Source of the DNA: Brevibacillus laterosporus LMG 15441
Lineage (GTDB): Bacteria; Bacillota; Bacilli; Brevibacillales; Brevibacillaceae
Direction: 5' to 3'
Assembly (NCBI RefSeq): GCF_000219535.2
Contig: NZ_CP007806.1
Span: forward strand, 3,258,501 to 3,322,500
Length of the DNA stretch: 64,000 nt
Of the stretch, positions 16,936-25,911 are shown one piece after another. Below the pieces are notes generated by a model. It was not told the DNA's origin, did no database searches, and worked only from the letters and a program-made list of their open reading frames with translations. The position numbers were made by a program, and so were the translations under genes. The number at the start of each line of letters is the position of its first letter. The first letter of the stretch is position 1.

Positions 16936-17700
16936 TTGCAATCAATAAGGACATTACCTTTGATACGTATGGCTTTACACATTAGCCTTTTAGCAAGCGT
17001 TAGTTCTATTGCATTTTTCTTTACACCAGCCGGTGTAGCTGCTCCGGCCATCCAACCCGTGTCTGCAAACAAGACAGAAAAGCAAGCCGCTCCCGTGGCT
17101 TTTGCTCCTCAACAAAGTCCAGCAAACGTGGAAGTTGTAGAAGAGGTGCAAACAGACAGTAATCAGAAAAACATTCAGAAAACGCAAGCTAAGCTCCAAA
17201 AAGCAGGGCTATATCAGGGGCCGATTGACGGTCGGTCAAGTGAGCAATTAGGACAAGCAGTAGCCGCTTTTCAACGCTTAAAAGGTCTCCCGGTAACCGG
17301 ACTACTTAATGAAGAAACGTTCGCCCGGTTACAAAAAAGTAATTCTATTTCCGCGGAAATAGACATGCTAGAACGTCTAGTTTATGCGGAAAGCCGTGGT
17401 GAGCCCTATGACGGAAAGGTTGCCGTAGCAGCCGTTGTATTAAATCGAGTGAAATCAGAGCAATTCCCTGATACGATAAAAGGCGTCATTTTTGCTCGTA
17501 ATGCATTTAGCGTTATTCAAAATGGACGATTATCCAGTGCTAAAAACAAAGAAACTCAACTAGCTGTTCGAGATGCTTTATTTGGAGATGATCCTTCTCG
17601 TGGAGCACTGTATTTTTACAATCCAGATATCTCTACTTCTAGGTGGATTTTTAGCCGGACAACAACTGTCGTGATTGATAATCATGTGTTTGCTGTTTAG
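16936..17700 (+). CDS. SleB-like spore cortex-lytic or cell wall hydrolase (254 aa)
   Basis: TTG at 16936 has AAAGGAGG at 16921-16928. It carries a signal segment (HISLLASVSSIAFFFTPAGV), an Ala/Pro/Gln linker, a peptidoglycan-binding_1 domain (about residues 78-135: NIQKTQAKLQKAGLYQGPID and LKGLPVTGLLNEETFARLQK) and a C-terminal Hydrolase_2 domain (MLERLVYAESRGEPYDGKVA with its glutamate, then FYNPD). This is the architecture of SleB, the lytic enzyme that opens spore cortex during germination. SleB usually works with YpeB, and no ypeB follows here, so it may be a paralogue. Confidence 0.85.
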   Translation: MQSIRTLPLIRMALHISLLASVSSIAFFFTPAGVAAPAIQPVSANKTEKQAAPVAFAPQQSPANVEVVEEVQTDSNQKNIQKTQAKLQKAGLYQGPIDGRSSEQLGQAVAAFQRLKGLPVTGLLNEETFARLQKSNSISAEIDMLERLVYAESRGEPYDGKVAVAAVVLNRVKSEQFPDTIKGVIFARNAFSVIQNGRLSSAKNKETQLAVRDALFGDDPSRGALYFYNPDISTSRWIFSRTTTVVIDNHVFAV

Positions 17701-18053
17701 GTAAATAGGAGCAACATGTGACATCAGATGATTTTATTTTTCTTTTATTTTACCTTTATTTCCAATTTATTTTTGTTTGATATAGTAAGGCCTAATCAGT
17801 CGTTTCAAATTTGAGTTGGATTCTGAAGGCTTATTCTTCAGAGTACTTATCACATATTCGGTTATTCGGGTGAGAGCGGATCAATCGATTTGTAAGTATT
17901 CCTTCTCAAAACCCCCATATTCTCTGCACACATTCTATGACGAATGAGTGCTTTTTTTTTACCATTTTGGCTCACGCTTTTTCTTTTTTCTTGTTACAAT
18001 AAAGAGTTAGAAAGATAAATTGAAGCAGGAGTCAAGTATAGGGGAGGCAGAAT
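17701..18053. other. Intergenic region
   Basis: No gene is supported. It contains a small hairpin (CTGAA/TTCAG near 17822-17841). It presumably holds the promoter of the next operon, whose ribosome binding site GGGGAGG lies just before 18054. Confidence 0.4.
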
Positions 18054-18362
18054 ATGCGTTTATACAGCCAGTTTACCTTAGCAGAACTACAAGAGGAAAT
18101 GGAAACACTTCGGAAACATATTGATGAGAAAAAAAGACAAAACGATCAGGTAAGCATTGGCATTCTTGAACAAAAATTTTTCATGGCAAAATCCTATTAT
18201 CTAGGTACCAAAGAATTCCGTATTGGGAAATGCTATAAGGTACACGGACAACAAGAGCCTTTTATCATCGAGTATTTTAATGGTGTCTTTGCGTGGGGAA
18301 CCTTTCAACATGACAGAGAGGCAGAAGCCGTGGGTTTTCCAGTCGGCATGCTAGAAGAATAA
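18054..18362 (+). CDS. yfhH: YfhH family protein (DUF1811, 102 aa)
   Basis: ATG at 18054 follows GGGGAGG. YSQFTLAELQEEMETL, AKSYYLGTKEFRIGKCYKV and EYFNGVFAWGTF align by eye with B. subtilis YfhH (104 aa) over the whole length. A short helical N-terminus precedes a small beta domain. The function in the cell is not known. It is probably co-transcribed with the membrane protein that starts 26 bases downstream. Confidence 0.85.
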   Translation: MRLYSQFTLAELQEEMETLRKHIDEKKRQNDQVSIGILEQKFFMAKSYYLGTKEFRIGKCYKVHGQQEPFIIEYFNGVFAWGTFQHDREAEAVGFPVGMLEE

Positions 18363-18388
18363 TTTACGGGGAAAGTGAGATTATCATC

Positions 18389-18838
18389 ATGGACATCACC
18401 AGTTTACTTCTATTGTTATTGCTAGGATTGTCAATTGTAGGTAGTAATAATGCAGTAGCGATTGCTGTTTCTTTTTTACTGTTTGTGCGTTTATTACAAT
18501 TAGAGCGTGTTTTTCCGTTTTTAGAACAAAACGGTTTGCATATTGGAATCATTATTTTAACAATTGGCGTCATGACTCCGCTTGCTAGTGGAAAAATTAC
18601 ACCGCAAATGATTTGGAGTACATTTACCCACTGGCAATCGTTATTAGCTGTAGCGGTGGGAATTTTTGTTGCTTACTTAGGGGGACGAGGTGCAGGCCTC
18701 ATGTCAGCGAATCCTGTCATTGTTACAGGCTTATTAGTAGGAACAATTATTGGGGTATCACTATTTAAAGGGGTTCCTGTGGGACCATTAATCGCTGCTG
18801 GTATCGTTTCGATGTTATTTCAGGTTCTACCAAAATAA
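18389..18838 (+). CDS. ytwI: UPF0756/DUF441 membrane protein YtwI (149 aa)
   Basis: About four hydrophobic segments cover most of the protein (SLLLLLLLGLSIVGSNNAVA, GIIILTIGVMTPLASGKI, LLAVAVGIFVAYLGGRGAG, GPLIAAGIVSMLFQV). The GVMTPLASGKI and GRGA(G)LM motifs and a length near 150 match the YtwI family. The function is unknown. A terminator follows directly. Confidence 0.85.
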   Translation: MDITSLLLLLLLGLSIVGSNNAVAIAVSFLLFVRLLQLERVFPFLEQNGLHIGIIILTIGVMTPLASGKITPQMIWSTFTHWQSLLAVAVGIFVAYLGGRGAGLMSANPVIVTGLLVGTIIGVSLFKGVPVGPLIAAGIVSMLFQVLPK

Positions 18839-18850
18839 GCATAAAAACAA

Positions 18851-18883
18851 AGCCTCCATCCATACGGGTGAGAGGCTGTTTTT
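18851..18883 (+). terminator. Terminator after ytwI
   Basis: AGCCTC (18851-18856) pairs with GAGGCT (18872-18877), followed by GTTTTT. Confidence 0.8.
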
Positions 18884-18967
18884 CTAGTTACTGCATTTGC
18901 TGCATGTTCTCCTGCAAACAGGATAGGCTAATAGGTATCTGTAAAAGAAAGGATTTTTTACACTGCC

Positions 18968-20083
18968 ATGTCTGCTTTTTCAAAAATAGAAATCCTAGCA
19001 AGCATTCGTCATCAGGTAAAGGAAGCCAATGCCACAAATATTACCCGCACGAATGCTTATCACTCCTTTTATAAGGCTTATCCTGAGATAGATTGGGCAC
19101 TGTTAGCTCATCTAGTCTCACGTAACGGCGGTTGGCAAATGACCGATTTACACGGGGAATGGTTGCCCAAAATATTACCTCAGCAAGAAATAGAGGATTT
19201 TTTTATCTTTTTGGAGCGATGTAACTGGCTTATATTCCAAGACGCCTATCCCCAGCTATTGCTATATGCAGCCATGCAGAAACATTCGCAGGATTTTTCA
19301 ACCTGGCTCCCTGAGCTTGGGGTTTCTGCATTTATGATTCCAATCTGGTCTCAATTTTGGCGGAGAATATCCCAATTCAAAGGAAAAGCATGGAGTCCTT
19401 TTGATCCATCTCTAAAAGATGAACGTAGACGACTTACCTGGGCTCTCATTATTAATGAGCAAAATTATATTCATCAGCGAGTCATTACCCATCCCCACTT
19501 TGTCACACATGTATTAAAACGATTGGATTTTACCTTACCCGAAATGCTTTCCTTGCAACAAGTCCTATTCCCTTACCAAATCTCGTGCAGCAATGCCTAC
19601 GATAAAATGCTAGTGCTTAATCTAACACATTTTGAGAAGCTATCCAGCCGTATTCAGATCGGCAAAACCTTATATCATTATCTATTTGCGAATCCTGAAC
19701 GTTTGAAGGCTATCTGTCGTTTTTGCGAAGAGGTTACGCATACAGGCTCAAGGGCTGATTATTGGCCCCATCGATTTACTTCTACGAAAGAAAACATACG
19801 TACTTCTGCCTTTGCCACTGATGAACCCTTCCCAGCCTACAGTCCTTGTTTACAACAAGTATGGTTACCCGTTCGCCATAAGAATGCCGGGGGAATAGAC
19901 TGGTTTTGTGACATGTCCTGGTACGATAAATTAGAAGAAGGGGAACTATTACCAGTAGAAGGAGAGTCTGAATATCAATCAGCATTGGATATGATCAAAC
20001 AAGGCACTCATTGGTTTGCTCCGTTTTTGAAAATAAAGCAATGGCTACAATCCATTACAAAAGATCGTAATTTTTCAAAATAA
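18968..20083 (+). CDS. DUF2515 family protein, YppC-like (371 aa)
   Basis: A soluble, tryptophan- and histidine-rich protein with NITRTNAYHSFYKAYPEIDW, ALLAHLVSRNGGWQMTDL and SLQQVLFPYQISCSNAYDKM, features I associate with the DUF2515/YppC family of Bacillales. No signal peptide or membrane span is seen. The biochemical role is unknown. The ATG has only a distant AAAGGA, so the start is moderately certain. A strong bidirectional terminator follows, separating it from the convergent genes. Confidence 0.8.
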   Translation: MSAFSKIEILASIRHQVKEANATNITRTNAYHSFYKAYPEIDWALLAHLVSRNGGWQMTDLHGEWLPKILPQQEIEDFFIFLERCNWLIFQDAYPQLLLYAAMQKHSQDFSTWLPELGVSAFMIPIWSQFWRRISQFKGKAWSPFDPSLKDERRRLTWALIINEQNYIHQRVITHPHFVTHVLKRLDFTLPEMLSLQQVLFPYQISCSNAYDKMLVLNLTHFEKLSSRIQIGKTLYHYLFANPERLKAICRFCEEVTHTGSRADYWPHRFTSTKENIRTSAFATDEPFPAYSPCLQQVWLPVRHKNAGGIDWFCDMSWYDKLEEGELLPVEGESEYQSALDMIKQGTHWFAPFLKIKQWLQSITKDRNFSK

Positions 20084-20120
20084 ATAAACCACATTCGTTA
20101 CCAAACGATAGCTATTTCAC

Positions 20121-20160
20121 AAAAAAGGAGAGCAACCTGACGATAGGTTGCTCTCCTTGT
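20121..20160. terminator. Strong bidirectional terminator
   Basis: GGAGAGCAACCT (20127-20138) pairs perfectly with AGGTTGCTCTCC (20145-20156), with A residues before and T-rich sequence after. It lies between convergent genes. Confidence 0.85.
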
Positions 20161-20223
20161 GACAAAAGGCTTTATCTAAAAAAATGAGTAAAGCCTCTTG
20201 TCATCCCGCTGTATTGCTTTGGC

Positions 20224-20388
20224 TTATTTAGGCTGGGTCAATCCCAATTTTTTCGTGATGCTAATAAACGTCTTATAAGTTGCGTTCATTTCTTGTCCTG
20301 GCTTCAAGCTTTTTTTATAATCGCTATAATCAGCATATAAATCATCCATGCATTCTTCTAGTAGTTCTTTTTCAATTTTCGTTAGCAT
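20224..20388 (-). CDS. Small protein co-encoded with YtpQ (54 aa)
   Basis: ATG at 20388 lies five bases past the ytpQ stop, with AAAGGA overlapping that stop. It encodes MLTKIEKELLEECMDDLYAD, then DYKKSLKPGQEMNATYKT, ending KKLGLTQPK. It is hydrophilic and helical, with acidic and basic patches. I do not recognise a family. Tight coupling to ytpQ suggests a related role. Confidence 0.7.
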   Translation of the reverse strand: MLTKIEKELLEECMDDLYADYSDYKKSLKPGQEMNATYKTFISITKKLGLTQPK

Positions 20389-20393
20389 TTTTC

Positions 20394-21245
20394 TTATCCT
20401 TTCTGATTAGGACTGACGACTAGGTAGGTCTCTAATTCCCCTTGTTGATAGATGAAAGGTAACGGACATATTGGCACGTCACCTTTACTTGCGAAATGGT
20501 GTGTTACTTGAGCTAATAGTTGTGCGCCTTTATCATTTGCTAGATCGCCAATGATCATGACATCCTGGTGAGGAATAGCGGTTCCCAGTAGCTTTCCTTT
20601 CTTTTTCCCCTCAAATTCATGTAGGATGCCGGGCAATAAAATCCGACTCGCCGCATATCCGTCTTGTGCATTGAGAAAATAAAGCACATGCTCTCCTACC
20701 TGATCGCTTTTCATGGTATAAGGAGATGCCTCAAGATTATCCATCGCAAGGTCATGGAGTTTCTCCTGGGTCCATCCAGCCTGCTGTAGCATTTTCTCAT
20801 CTAGTAGAATGTATCCATCCTCGCGATCTAATGCATAGGCAATTGTGGTTTCTGCTGTATGGGGATGGGTAATTAAGCTTTTTGCTCTAGGATGATCGAA
20901 GAAAGATGAATGGCGCAACACTGGATACACATTCTGTTCATTACCCTCTAGCTTACTCGTATCTGTAGCTCCTTTTACCGCTGCCATGATATGCTGTACA
21001 TAGCGATATAAAAGTTCACGACGGTTGTCAGGCTGAGCTTCCACCTGCTTATATAAGGCTTGTAGAGAAATGGAACGCTCATGGATCTCCTCTTTTATAA
21101 CAGCTTGTAGCTTAATGTGCTCCCCGTCTAAAAGACATCTCCAGCCCTCGGGTAATTCTTTCTCCAATAATTCTTTTACACGCTTCTGAATGGATTCACG
21201 GCCTTTTAGATTGTGTTTTTGTTCTTGATCATGATTGTAGCTCAT
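20394..21245 (-). CDS. ytpQ: DUF1444 family protein YtpQ (283 aa)
   Basis: Motifs shared with B. subtilis YtpQ include YPVLRHSSFFDHP, HPHTAETTIAYALDREDGYI, YFLNAQDGYAASRILLPGIL and IPHQDVMIIGDL. It is soluble with no signal peptide; the molecular function is not established. The next gene starts five bases after its stop. The DUF3900 gene lies upstream on the same strand, 54 bases away, so the three may form one transcription unit. Confidence 0.88.
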   Translation of the reverse strand: MSYNHDQEQKHNLKGRESIQKRVKELLEKELPEGWRCLLDGEHIKLQAVIKEEIHERSISLQALYKQVEAQPDNRRELLYRYVQHIMAAVKGATDTSKLEGNEQNVYPVLRHSSFFDHPRAKSLITHPHTAETTIAYALDREDGYILLDEKMLQQAGWTQEKLHDLAMDNLEASPYTMKSDQVGEHVLYFLNAQDGYAASRILLPGILHEFEGKKKGKLLGTAIPHQDVMIIGDLANDKGAQLLAQVTHHFASKGDVPICPLPFIYQQGELETYLVVSPNQKG

Positions 21246-21299
21246 CTACTCACCTCTTTGTCTGATCGCTACTTTACATTGCCTTTTAAAAAATCATTC

Positions 21300-22457
21300 C
21301 TACCAAGGTGGAGTATCTTCTGAAGGTGCTAGTGCTGATGCTACTTCCATACTAGAGGTTTCTTCAGCGCTGTTTCCTTGGTATCCAGGATGAATGGCGG
21401 CTTCTTTAGCCCTTCTTTCAATGTCATCTACTAGCTCATGAAGAGATTTAGGCTTTAAAAATTCCACAGGAGAGAAGCCTTTCTCAAATTGCAGCACATC
21501 TCCCTCTAAGACAACAACATAACGGCCATTCACTTTGGCAATATTCATTTGTGTGCCATAATCGGACAGCATTGCTCTTACCTGTAGGTGATCCAATTTA
21601 AATTTCAGTTCGATCTCAGGTTGGTGCTCCGTAATGATGTTCATTGCTTCCATGACAGTCTCATGTTCCCATTTCTCAGCCAGCTCCCGTTTAGGACTCG
21701 TAGCTATTAGCTCGATTTCTTCTTCCTCCTGCTGACGCTGTGGTGAATCTTCTGGATAAGTATATTCAATATGCTGTTTTGCAAGCGAGATAACTTCTTG
21801 AGAGACAATCTCTGTGATCGTTCTTGGATACTCGATAAATTTGAGGAATTCTTCAAAATAGCGAGCATGGGAGAACTGATGAATTTTCACATGATAAATA
21901 TCTACCATACCTTCTTCTTCCATGAAGGGGTACATAATTGATTTGATATTTTTTGCATTAATGGCCATTTCCACATTAGATATCAGGCTGTTTTCATCCG
22001 TGATCACCGCTGTTTTTTGCTCAAAGTCACATTTTAACAGAAATAAGAATGAATCGTCGAGCTTGTCTAGCTTGGCTTTGACGATTATGAGTACGCCACC
22101 GCGAACTTGTGGTGTTTTGACATACGATTGTAGAAGGTCTAGCGAATGCGATTTGATATCTTCCTTAGCTGTGGAATGCAGCAAACGTTTAAACAACCCA
22201 TAATTCGGATTTGAATCTAGCGGATGTCCAGGCTCTAGGATAAATTGCCCCAATTTCGTTGCCGCCGCATCATGTAAGGGGTTTTTTTCTACTTTTCGTT
22301 TAGCAATCTTGGTAAATTCTCCGTCAAGGAATGTTTTTAGTTCGCTTTGTTCATATTCATTATGGGAAAGAATTTTAGACATGCGTACCTGCTTCGTTCC
22401 CTCATCATCAATCTGCTCTAATACAAAAAAGGAAAGCCAATCGATACTAAAGTTCAT
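21300..22457 (-). CDS. DUF3900-like protein (385 aa)
   Basis: ATG at 22457 with AAGGAG is preferred over a frame 44 codons longer. MNFSIDWLSFFVLEQ, ELKTFLDGEFTKIAKRKVEK and the repeated small strands recall the DUF3900 proteins of Bacillales. An acidic stretch (RQQEEEEIELI) lies in the middle, and the C-terminal tail is low-complexity. No signal peptide is present. The role is unknown; the family name is from memory. Confidence 0.7.
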   Translation of the reverse strand: MNFSIDWLSFFVLEQIDDEGTKQVRMSKILSHNEYEQSELKTFLDGEFTKIAKRKVEKNPLHDAAATKLGQFILEPGHPLDSNPNYGLFKRLLHSTAKEDIKSHSLDLLQSYVKTPQVRGGVLIIVKAKLDKLDDSFLFLLKCDFEQKTAVITDENSLISNVEMAINAKNIKSIMYPFMEEEGMVDIYHVKIHQFSHARYFEEFLKFIEYPRTITEIVSQEVISLAKQHIEYTYPEDSPQRQQEEEEIELIATSPKRELAEKWEHETVMEAMNIITEHQPEIELKFKLDHLQVRAMLSDYGTQMNIAKVNGRYVVVLEGDVLQFEKGFSPVEFLKPKSLHELVDDIERRAKEAAIHPGYQGNSAEETSSMEVASALAPSEDTPPW

Positions 22458-22588
22458 AAAAATGTTTCTCCTTCTCTCTATTTCCCGCGTTCTAGCTATC
22501 AGAACTTGATTATAACAGATGATTTGCTTACATTGGAGATGAGGAGCAATTTTCATGAGCAGGTTAGTCCCTAGGAGGAGAGAAAACA

Positions 22589-22684
22589 TTGAGCAGTTTA
22601 CCTTTTACTAGTATTATCTGGATCATTATTCTTGGGGTCAGTTTTTGTTTTTTATTCTATTTGCTATCTAAACGTCCAAAATAA
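22589..22684 (+). CDS. Small single-span membrane peptide (31 aa)
   Basis: TTG at 22589 is preceded by AGGAGGAG and encodes MSSLPFTSIIWIIILGVSFC then FLFYLLSKRPK. It has one membrane helix followed by a basic tail. It ends before a strong terminator, which supports a real transcript. No family is recognised. Confidence 0.55.
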   Translation: MSSLPFTSIIWIIILGVSFCFLFYLLSKRPK

Positions 22685-22710
22685 CCAGCTATAACCTTGT
22701 AGTAACGAAA

Positions 22711-22738
22711 AGAGCGGCTAAAAAAGCCGCTCTTTTTA
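22711..22738. terminator. Bidirectional terminator
   Basis: AGAGCGGC (22711-22718) pairs with GCCGCTCT (22726-22733), with A-run before and T-run after. It serves the 31-aa peptide and the convergent small gene. Confidence 0.85.
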
Positions 22739-22747
22739 ACGTGGACC

Positions 22748-22903
22748 CTATTCGACAATCTCTTGTTGCTTTGCTTGTTCCATTAGCTCTTTTAATTCCT
22801 GAGCTTCTCTTTGCAATGTTTGGCGCTCCTGACTGGATAACCGCTCGCCACCAATCTGCCCATTTACCAAAAGCTTTTCTTCATACAGTCGGTTTTTACG
22901 CAC
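22748..22903 (-). CDS. Small helical protein (about 51 aa), start uncertain
   Basis: The minus-strand frame encodes LYEEKLLVNGQIGGERLSSQ, then a Glu/Lys/Gln-rich helix ending ELKELMEQAKQQEIVE. GTG at 22903 follows GGTGGGAAGG. The frame is open about 20 codons further upstream (VQTFLINGRWEGLVRKN), which also looks coding but has no standard start. The composition is clearly protein-like. Family unknown. Confidence 0.5.
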   Translation of the reverse strand: MRKNRLYEEKLLVNGQIGGERLSSQERQTLQREAQELKELMEQAKQQEIVE

Positions 22904-23004
22904 AAGCCCTTCCCACCTTCCGTTAATAAGGAATGTTTGTACCCTACTAATGTGTCACAGTTAGAAGAGGCTTATGTACCTACAAAGAAAAACAAGCGCT
23001 CTTT

Positions 23005-24234
23005 TTAGAAACGTTTTCTTGAAGGACTCCGCTTACCTTGTGTACGATCTCCAGTTGAAGACTCACGCTGTTTCGCTTTCTGTCCCACATTAGGCTTACG
23101 TGCCTCACCTGGATCAACCAAAGCCCCATGGGACATCGCTTTTTCTAGAATCGGAATTTGTTTTTGTTTAGAGAATTTTTGGATGATAAATCGTTGGTTA
23201 GGTAACACAATCGAAAAGACCAGTCCTGCCTTCCCCATACGTCCTGTTCTTCCGCTACGGTGAACATATGTATCGGCATCTGTAGCAGGATCATAGTGAA
23301 TAACCAGCTCAACATCAGAAATATCAATACCGCGCGCGGCTACATCTGTTACGATTAATACAGGCAGTTTCCCTTCACGGAATTGCTGTAGGGCCCTTGC
23401 TCGATCCACTTTTGGCGTATCTCGATGAAGCAGTTCGCATTCTAGATGATGATACGTTAGCTTCTCTTTAATTTCATCAACCCGCTCGATGGTATTTAAG
23501 AAAACAAGTGTTTTTTTAGCATTGACCAAACGAATCAGACGACGAAGCGCATCCGCTTTTTTACGCCCTTCTTCTACTAAATAAAAATGAAGCACTTCAT
23601 ATTTACTCTCAGGAGCCTCTGTTGCAATGACTACCGGCTCGTAAGCCATGCTCTTTATTAAAGCTTGTGTTTGTTTAGATAATGTTGCAGAGAAAAACAA
23701 GCGTTGCGTATCACGCATTAAACGGCGCAATACATCCTGCACCGAATTAGCAAATCCGCGATCGAGCATGCGATCGGCCTCGTCGATTACTACACTTTTC
23801 ACGGTATGCACTTTTAATTTGCGTATTTCTAACAGCTCTTTAACGCGCCCCGGTGTTCCGATAACAATAGCTGGATGGGTTTTTAGCTTGTCCAACTGGC
23901 GCTTCGCATCGACTCCACCAATCAGTGCGGCGGCATGCATTCCAATAGAAGCTAACAACTGTGTAGCCTCGCGATAAATCTGCATAACCAGCTCTTGCGT
24001 AGGTGCTAATACTAGTACTTGTAATTCTTTTTTTGTTTCATCTAAATTTTGGACAAGAGGCAATAAATATGCCATTGTTTTCCCTGATCCCGTAGGAGAT
24101 TCAGCTATGACATCTTTTCCCTCTAGAATAACAGGTAAGGTTTGTGCTTGAATAGGAGTTAGCTTTTCATAGCCACGTTCCCTTAGAAATGTTACAATGG
24201 GACCTCGTGTAATTTGCATAAAATCGTTAGACAC
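23005..24234 (-). CDS. DEAD-box RNA helicase, YfmL-like (409 aa)
   Basis: All core motifs are present in order: Q motif (TPIQAQTLP), Walker A (ESPTGSGKT), PTQELVMQ, TPGRV, VIDEADRM, FFSATLS, VFLNT, VTDVAARGIDI and HRSGRTGR. This makes it an ATP-dependent RNA helicase. The short length and the ELVMQI and GGVDAKRQLDKLKTHP regions resemble B. subtilis YfmL, implicated in ribosome assembly, more than the long CshA type. The tail of about 40 residues is basic (GKRSPSRKRF) and probably binds RNA. Confidence 0.92.
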   Translation of the reverse strand: MSNDFMQITRGPIVTFLRERGYEKLTPIQAQTLPVILEGKDVIAESPTGSGKTMAYLLPLVQNLDETKKELQVLVLAPTQELVMQIYREATQLLASIGMHAAALIGGVDAKRQLDKLKTHPAIVIGTPGRVKELLEIRKLKVHTVKSVVIDEADRMLDRGFANSVQDVLRRLMRDTQRLFFSATLSKQTQALIKSMAYEPVVIATEAPESKYEVLHFYLVEEGRKKADALRRLIRLVNAKKTLVFLNTIERVDEIKEKLTYHHLECELLHRDTPKVDRARALQQFREGKLPVLIVTDVAARGIDISDVELVIHYDPATDADTYVHRSGRTGRMGKAGLVFSIVLPNQRFIIQKFSKQKQIPILEKAMSHGALVDPGEARKPNVGQKAKQRESSTGDRTQGKRSPSRKRF

Positions 24235-24357
24235 TGAAGAAATCCTCCTACAACCAAATAGTTCGTACAGATTAGCTTACCATTTTCTTGGCAAGAAGAA
24301 AACCCAAGGTATCAAATTCAATCTTTGCATCTCTCATCACCATCTATGTATGCAAAA

Positions 24358-24384
24358 GGCGATTTCTCAAAAAGAGTCATCGCC
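24358..24384 (-). terminator. Terminator of the 46-aa gene
   Basis: GGCGAT (24358-24363) pairs with ATCGCC (24379-24384). On the minus strand it ends in CCTTTTGC. Confidence 0.65.
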
Positions 24385-24406
24385 CTTAGGTATCAGATTA
24401 GCCAGA

Positions 24407-24547
24407 TTAGGAGTTAGAATCCACTCGTGTTTCGTGTTTTTCCATTTTATCATGGCGGTCTGTCTCACTATGCTGGTTATGAGTACCCGGTGGATTTTTT
24501 CTGTACTCTTCTACTTGTTCCTGAAATTCTTTATCAAATTCGCGCAT
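24407..24547 (-). CDS. Small hydrophilic protein (46 aa)
   Basis: ATG at 24547 follows GGAGGTGAGG, a very strong ribosome binding site, so the longer frame is rejected. It encodes MREFDKEFQEQVEEYRKNPP, then a His/Glu/Asp-rich tail (HSETDRHDKMEKHETRVDSN). No membrane span is present. Size and composition resemble small spore-associated proteins of Bacillales, but I cannot name it. Confidence 0.65.
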   Translation of the reverse strand: MREFDKEFQEQVEEYRKNPPGTHNQHSETDRHDKMEKHETRVDSNS

Positions 24548-24739
24548 AAACCTCACCTCCATATGTAGTTTACCCAGAATAAGAGAAAGCATGCTGATCG
24601 CTTCATTAGGGCAGATCCAATAAGTGCTGTCAATGGAATGCAAAAAGGTCGTAACCTTTTATCCACATGCGCGTCATATAAATGGAACTACCTCCTTACA
24701 CCTAAAAATATCAGATTAAGCTAGATAGGAATGAGATAC

Positions 24740-25816
24740 ATGTCAGAGGCACCACTAACCCGTACTCGCAGTTCTAAAGATCAGCAACCCATGCGAAGAT
24801 CAAAAAAGAGAAAAGCGAAACGAAAAAAGAAACTATTAGTAGGAAGTATTGTAACCTTCGCTGTACTAGTAGCCGGTTTTTATTTAACCCACGACTTGCG
24901 GTTGTGGCTTGCTGGAACGTTGTTAACAACTCAACATTCCAGTTGGGCTAAATATACATTGGTAGGAGAAGACGCCCTTAATTCTCTTCGTGCGGAGATT
25001 AATAATCCCGAAGCGATTAACTCCGTTTCACCTACAGAGGTAACTACTCAGCCTGGAAAAGAAGAAGAAAAACAAGAAGAAAAGCCTGTTCAAAAAGAGC
25101 TGACTGAAGTTGTTCCGGTAGAAAAATACTTCAATCCCGCTCATTACTTTAAAGGATACGTTATGAAGGTTTCTGATCCTAACCGAGTTCACTTAATTCA
25201 AACAACCGGTGCAAAAAAGAACCGGGGTAAACCACGCGGTGAATGGATTAGTGAATTCTCAGAACGAACGAATGCAATTGGTGGAGTCAATGCAAGCGGC
25301 TTTTATGACCCCAATTTTATGGGGTATGGCAGCCAAGCAGCTGGACTAGTAATCGTAGATGGAAAACTGCTTCAAGATTACAATCCATCCGGCGGGGACA
25401 CCGTGCTTGGAATTGATTATAACGGCAAGCTAATCACAGGTCGTTATACCTCTAAAGAGCTGTTGAAGATGAATATTAGAGATGCTATGTCATTTCGACC
25501 TCAATTAGTGGTAAATGGGAAGAACCTTTTTGCTGGAAAAGATCCGATTAGCTGGGGAATCGCTCCCCGTACGGCTGTAGGCCAGATGGCTGATGGCACC
25601 ATCTTGTTCATTGTGATTGATGGTCGTCAAAAGCACTCTATTGGGGCTAGCATGAAAGATATGGCTGATCTGCTCGAAGAATATGGCGCTGTAAATGGAA
25701 TGGCTATGGACGGCGGTACTTCTTCTATGATGGTTGATAAAGGCAACGTTCTCACAAAATCCGCAAATGGCGACCCACGTGGTCGTTGGTTACCAAACGC
25801 ATGGATGGTATACTAA
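24740..25816 (+). CDS. Phosphodiester glycosidase family protein (NAGPA domain), membrane-anchored (358 aa)
   Basis: The ATG at 24740 is better spaced from AGGA than the ATG at 24731. The very basic cytoplasmic start (KKRKAKRKKK) is followed by one membrane span (LLVGSIVTFAVLVAGFYLTH) and an acidic linker. The outer domain contains NAIGGVNASGFYDPN, SWGIAPRTAVGQMADGTILF, VIDGRQ and MAMDGGTSSMMV. These are the hallmarks of the NAGPA (phosphodiester glycosidase, DUF2233) fold, which removes N-acetylglucosamine-1-phosphodiester in its founding member. The substrate here is probably a cell-envelope polymer, by inference. Confidence 0.88.
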   Translation: MSEAPLTRTRSSKDQQPMRRSKKRKAKRKKKLLVGSIVTFAVLVAGFYLTHDLRLWLAGTLLTTQHSSWAKYTLVGEDALNSLRAEINNPEAINSVSPTEVTTQPGKEEEKQEEKPVQKELTEVVPVEKYFNPAHYFKGYVMKVSDPNRVHLIQTTGAKKNRGKPRGEWISEFSERTNAIGGVNASGFYDPNFMGYGSQAAGLVIVDGKLLQDYNPSGGDTVLGIDYNGKLITGRYTSKELLKMNIRDAMSFRPQLVVNGKNLFAGKDPISWGIAPRTAVGQMADGTILFIVIDGRQKHSIGASMKDMADLLEEYGAVNGMAMDGGTSSMMVDKGNVLTKSANGDPRGRWLPNAWMVY

Positions 25817-25845
25817 GAATAGGCATGTGAGTAGGTTAAAACAAA

Positions 25846-25878
25846 AAACCTCGGCGAGCTTGATAGCCGAGGTTTTGC
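25846..25878 (+). terminator. Terminator after the phosphodiester glycosidase
   Basis: AACCTCGGC (25847-25855) pairs with GCCGAGGTT (25866-25874), with a T-run after. Confidence 0.85.
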
Positions 25879-25911
25879 TTTGTGCAAATTCAATGTAAGG
25901 AGGTTTTTCAT

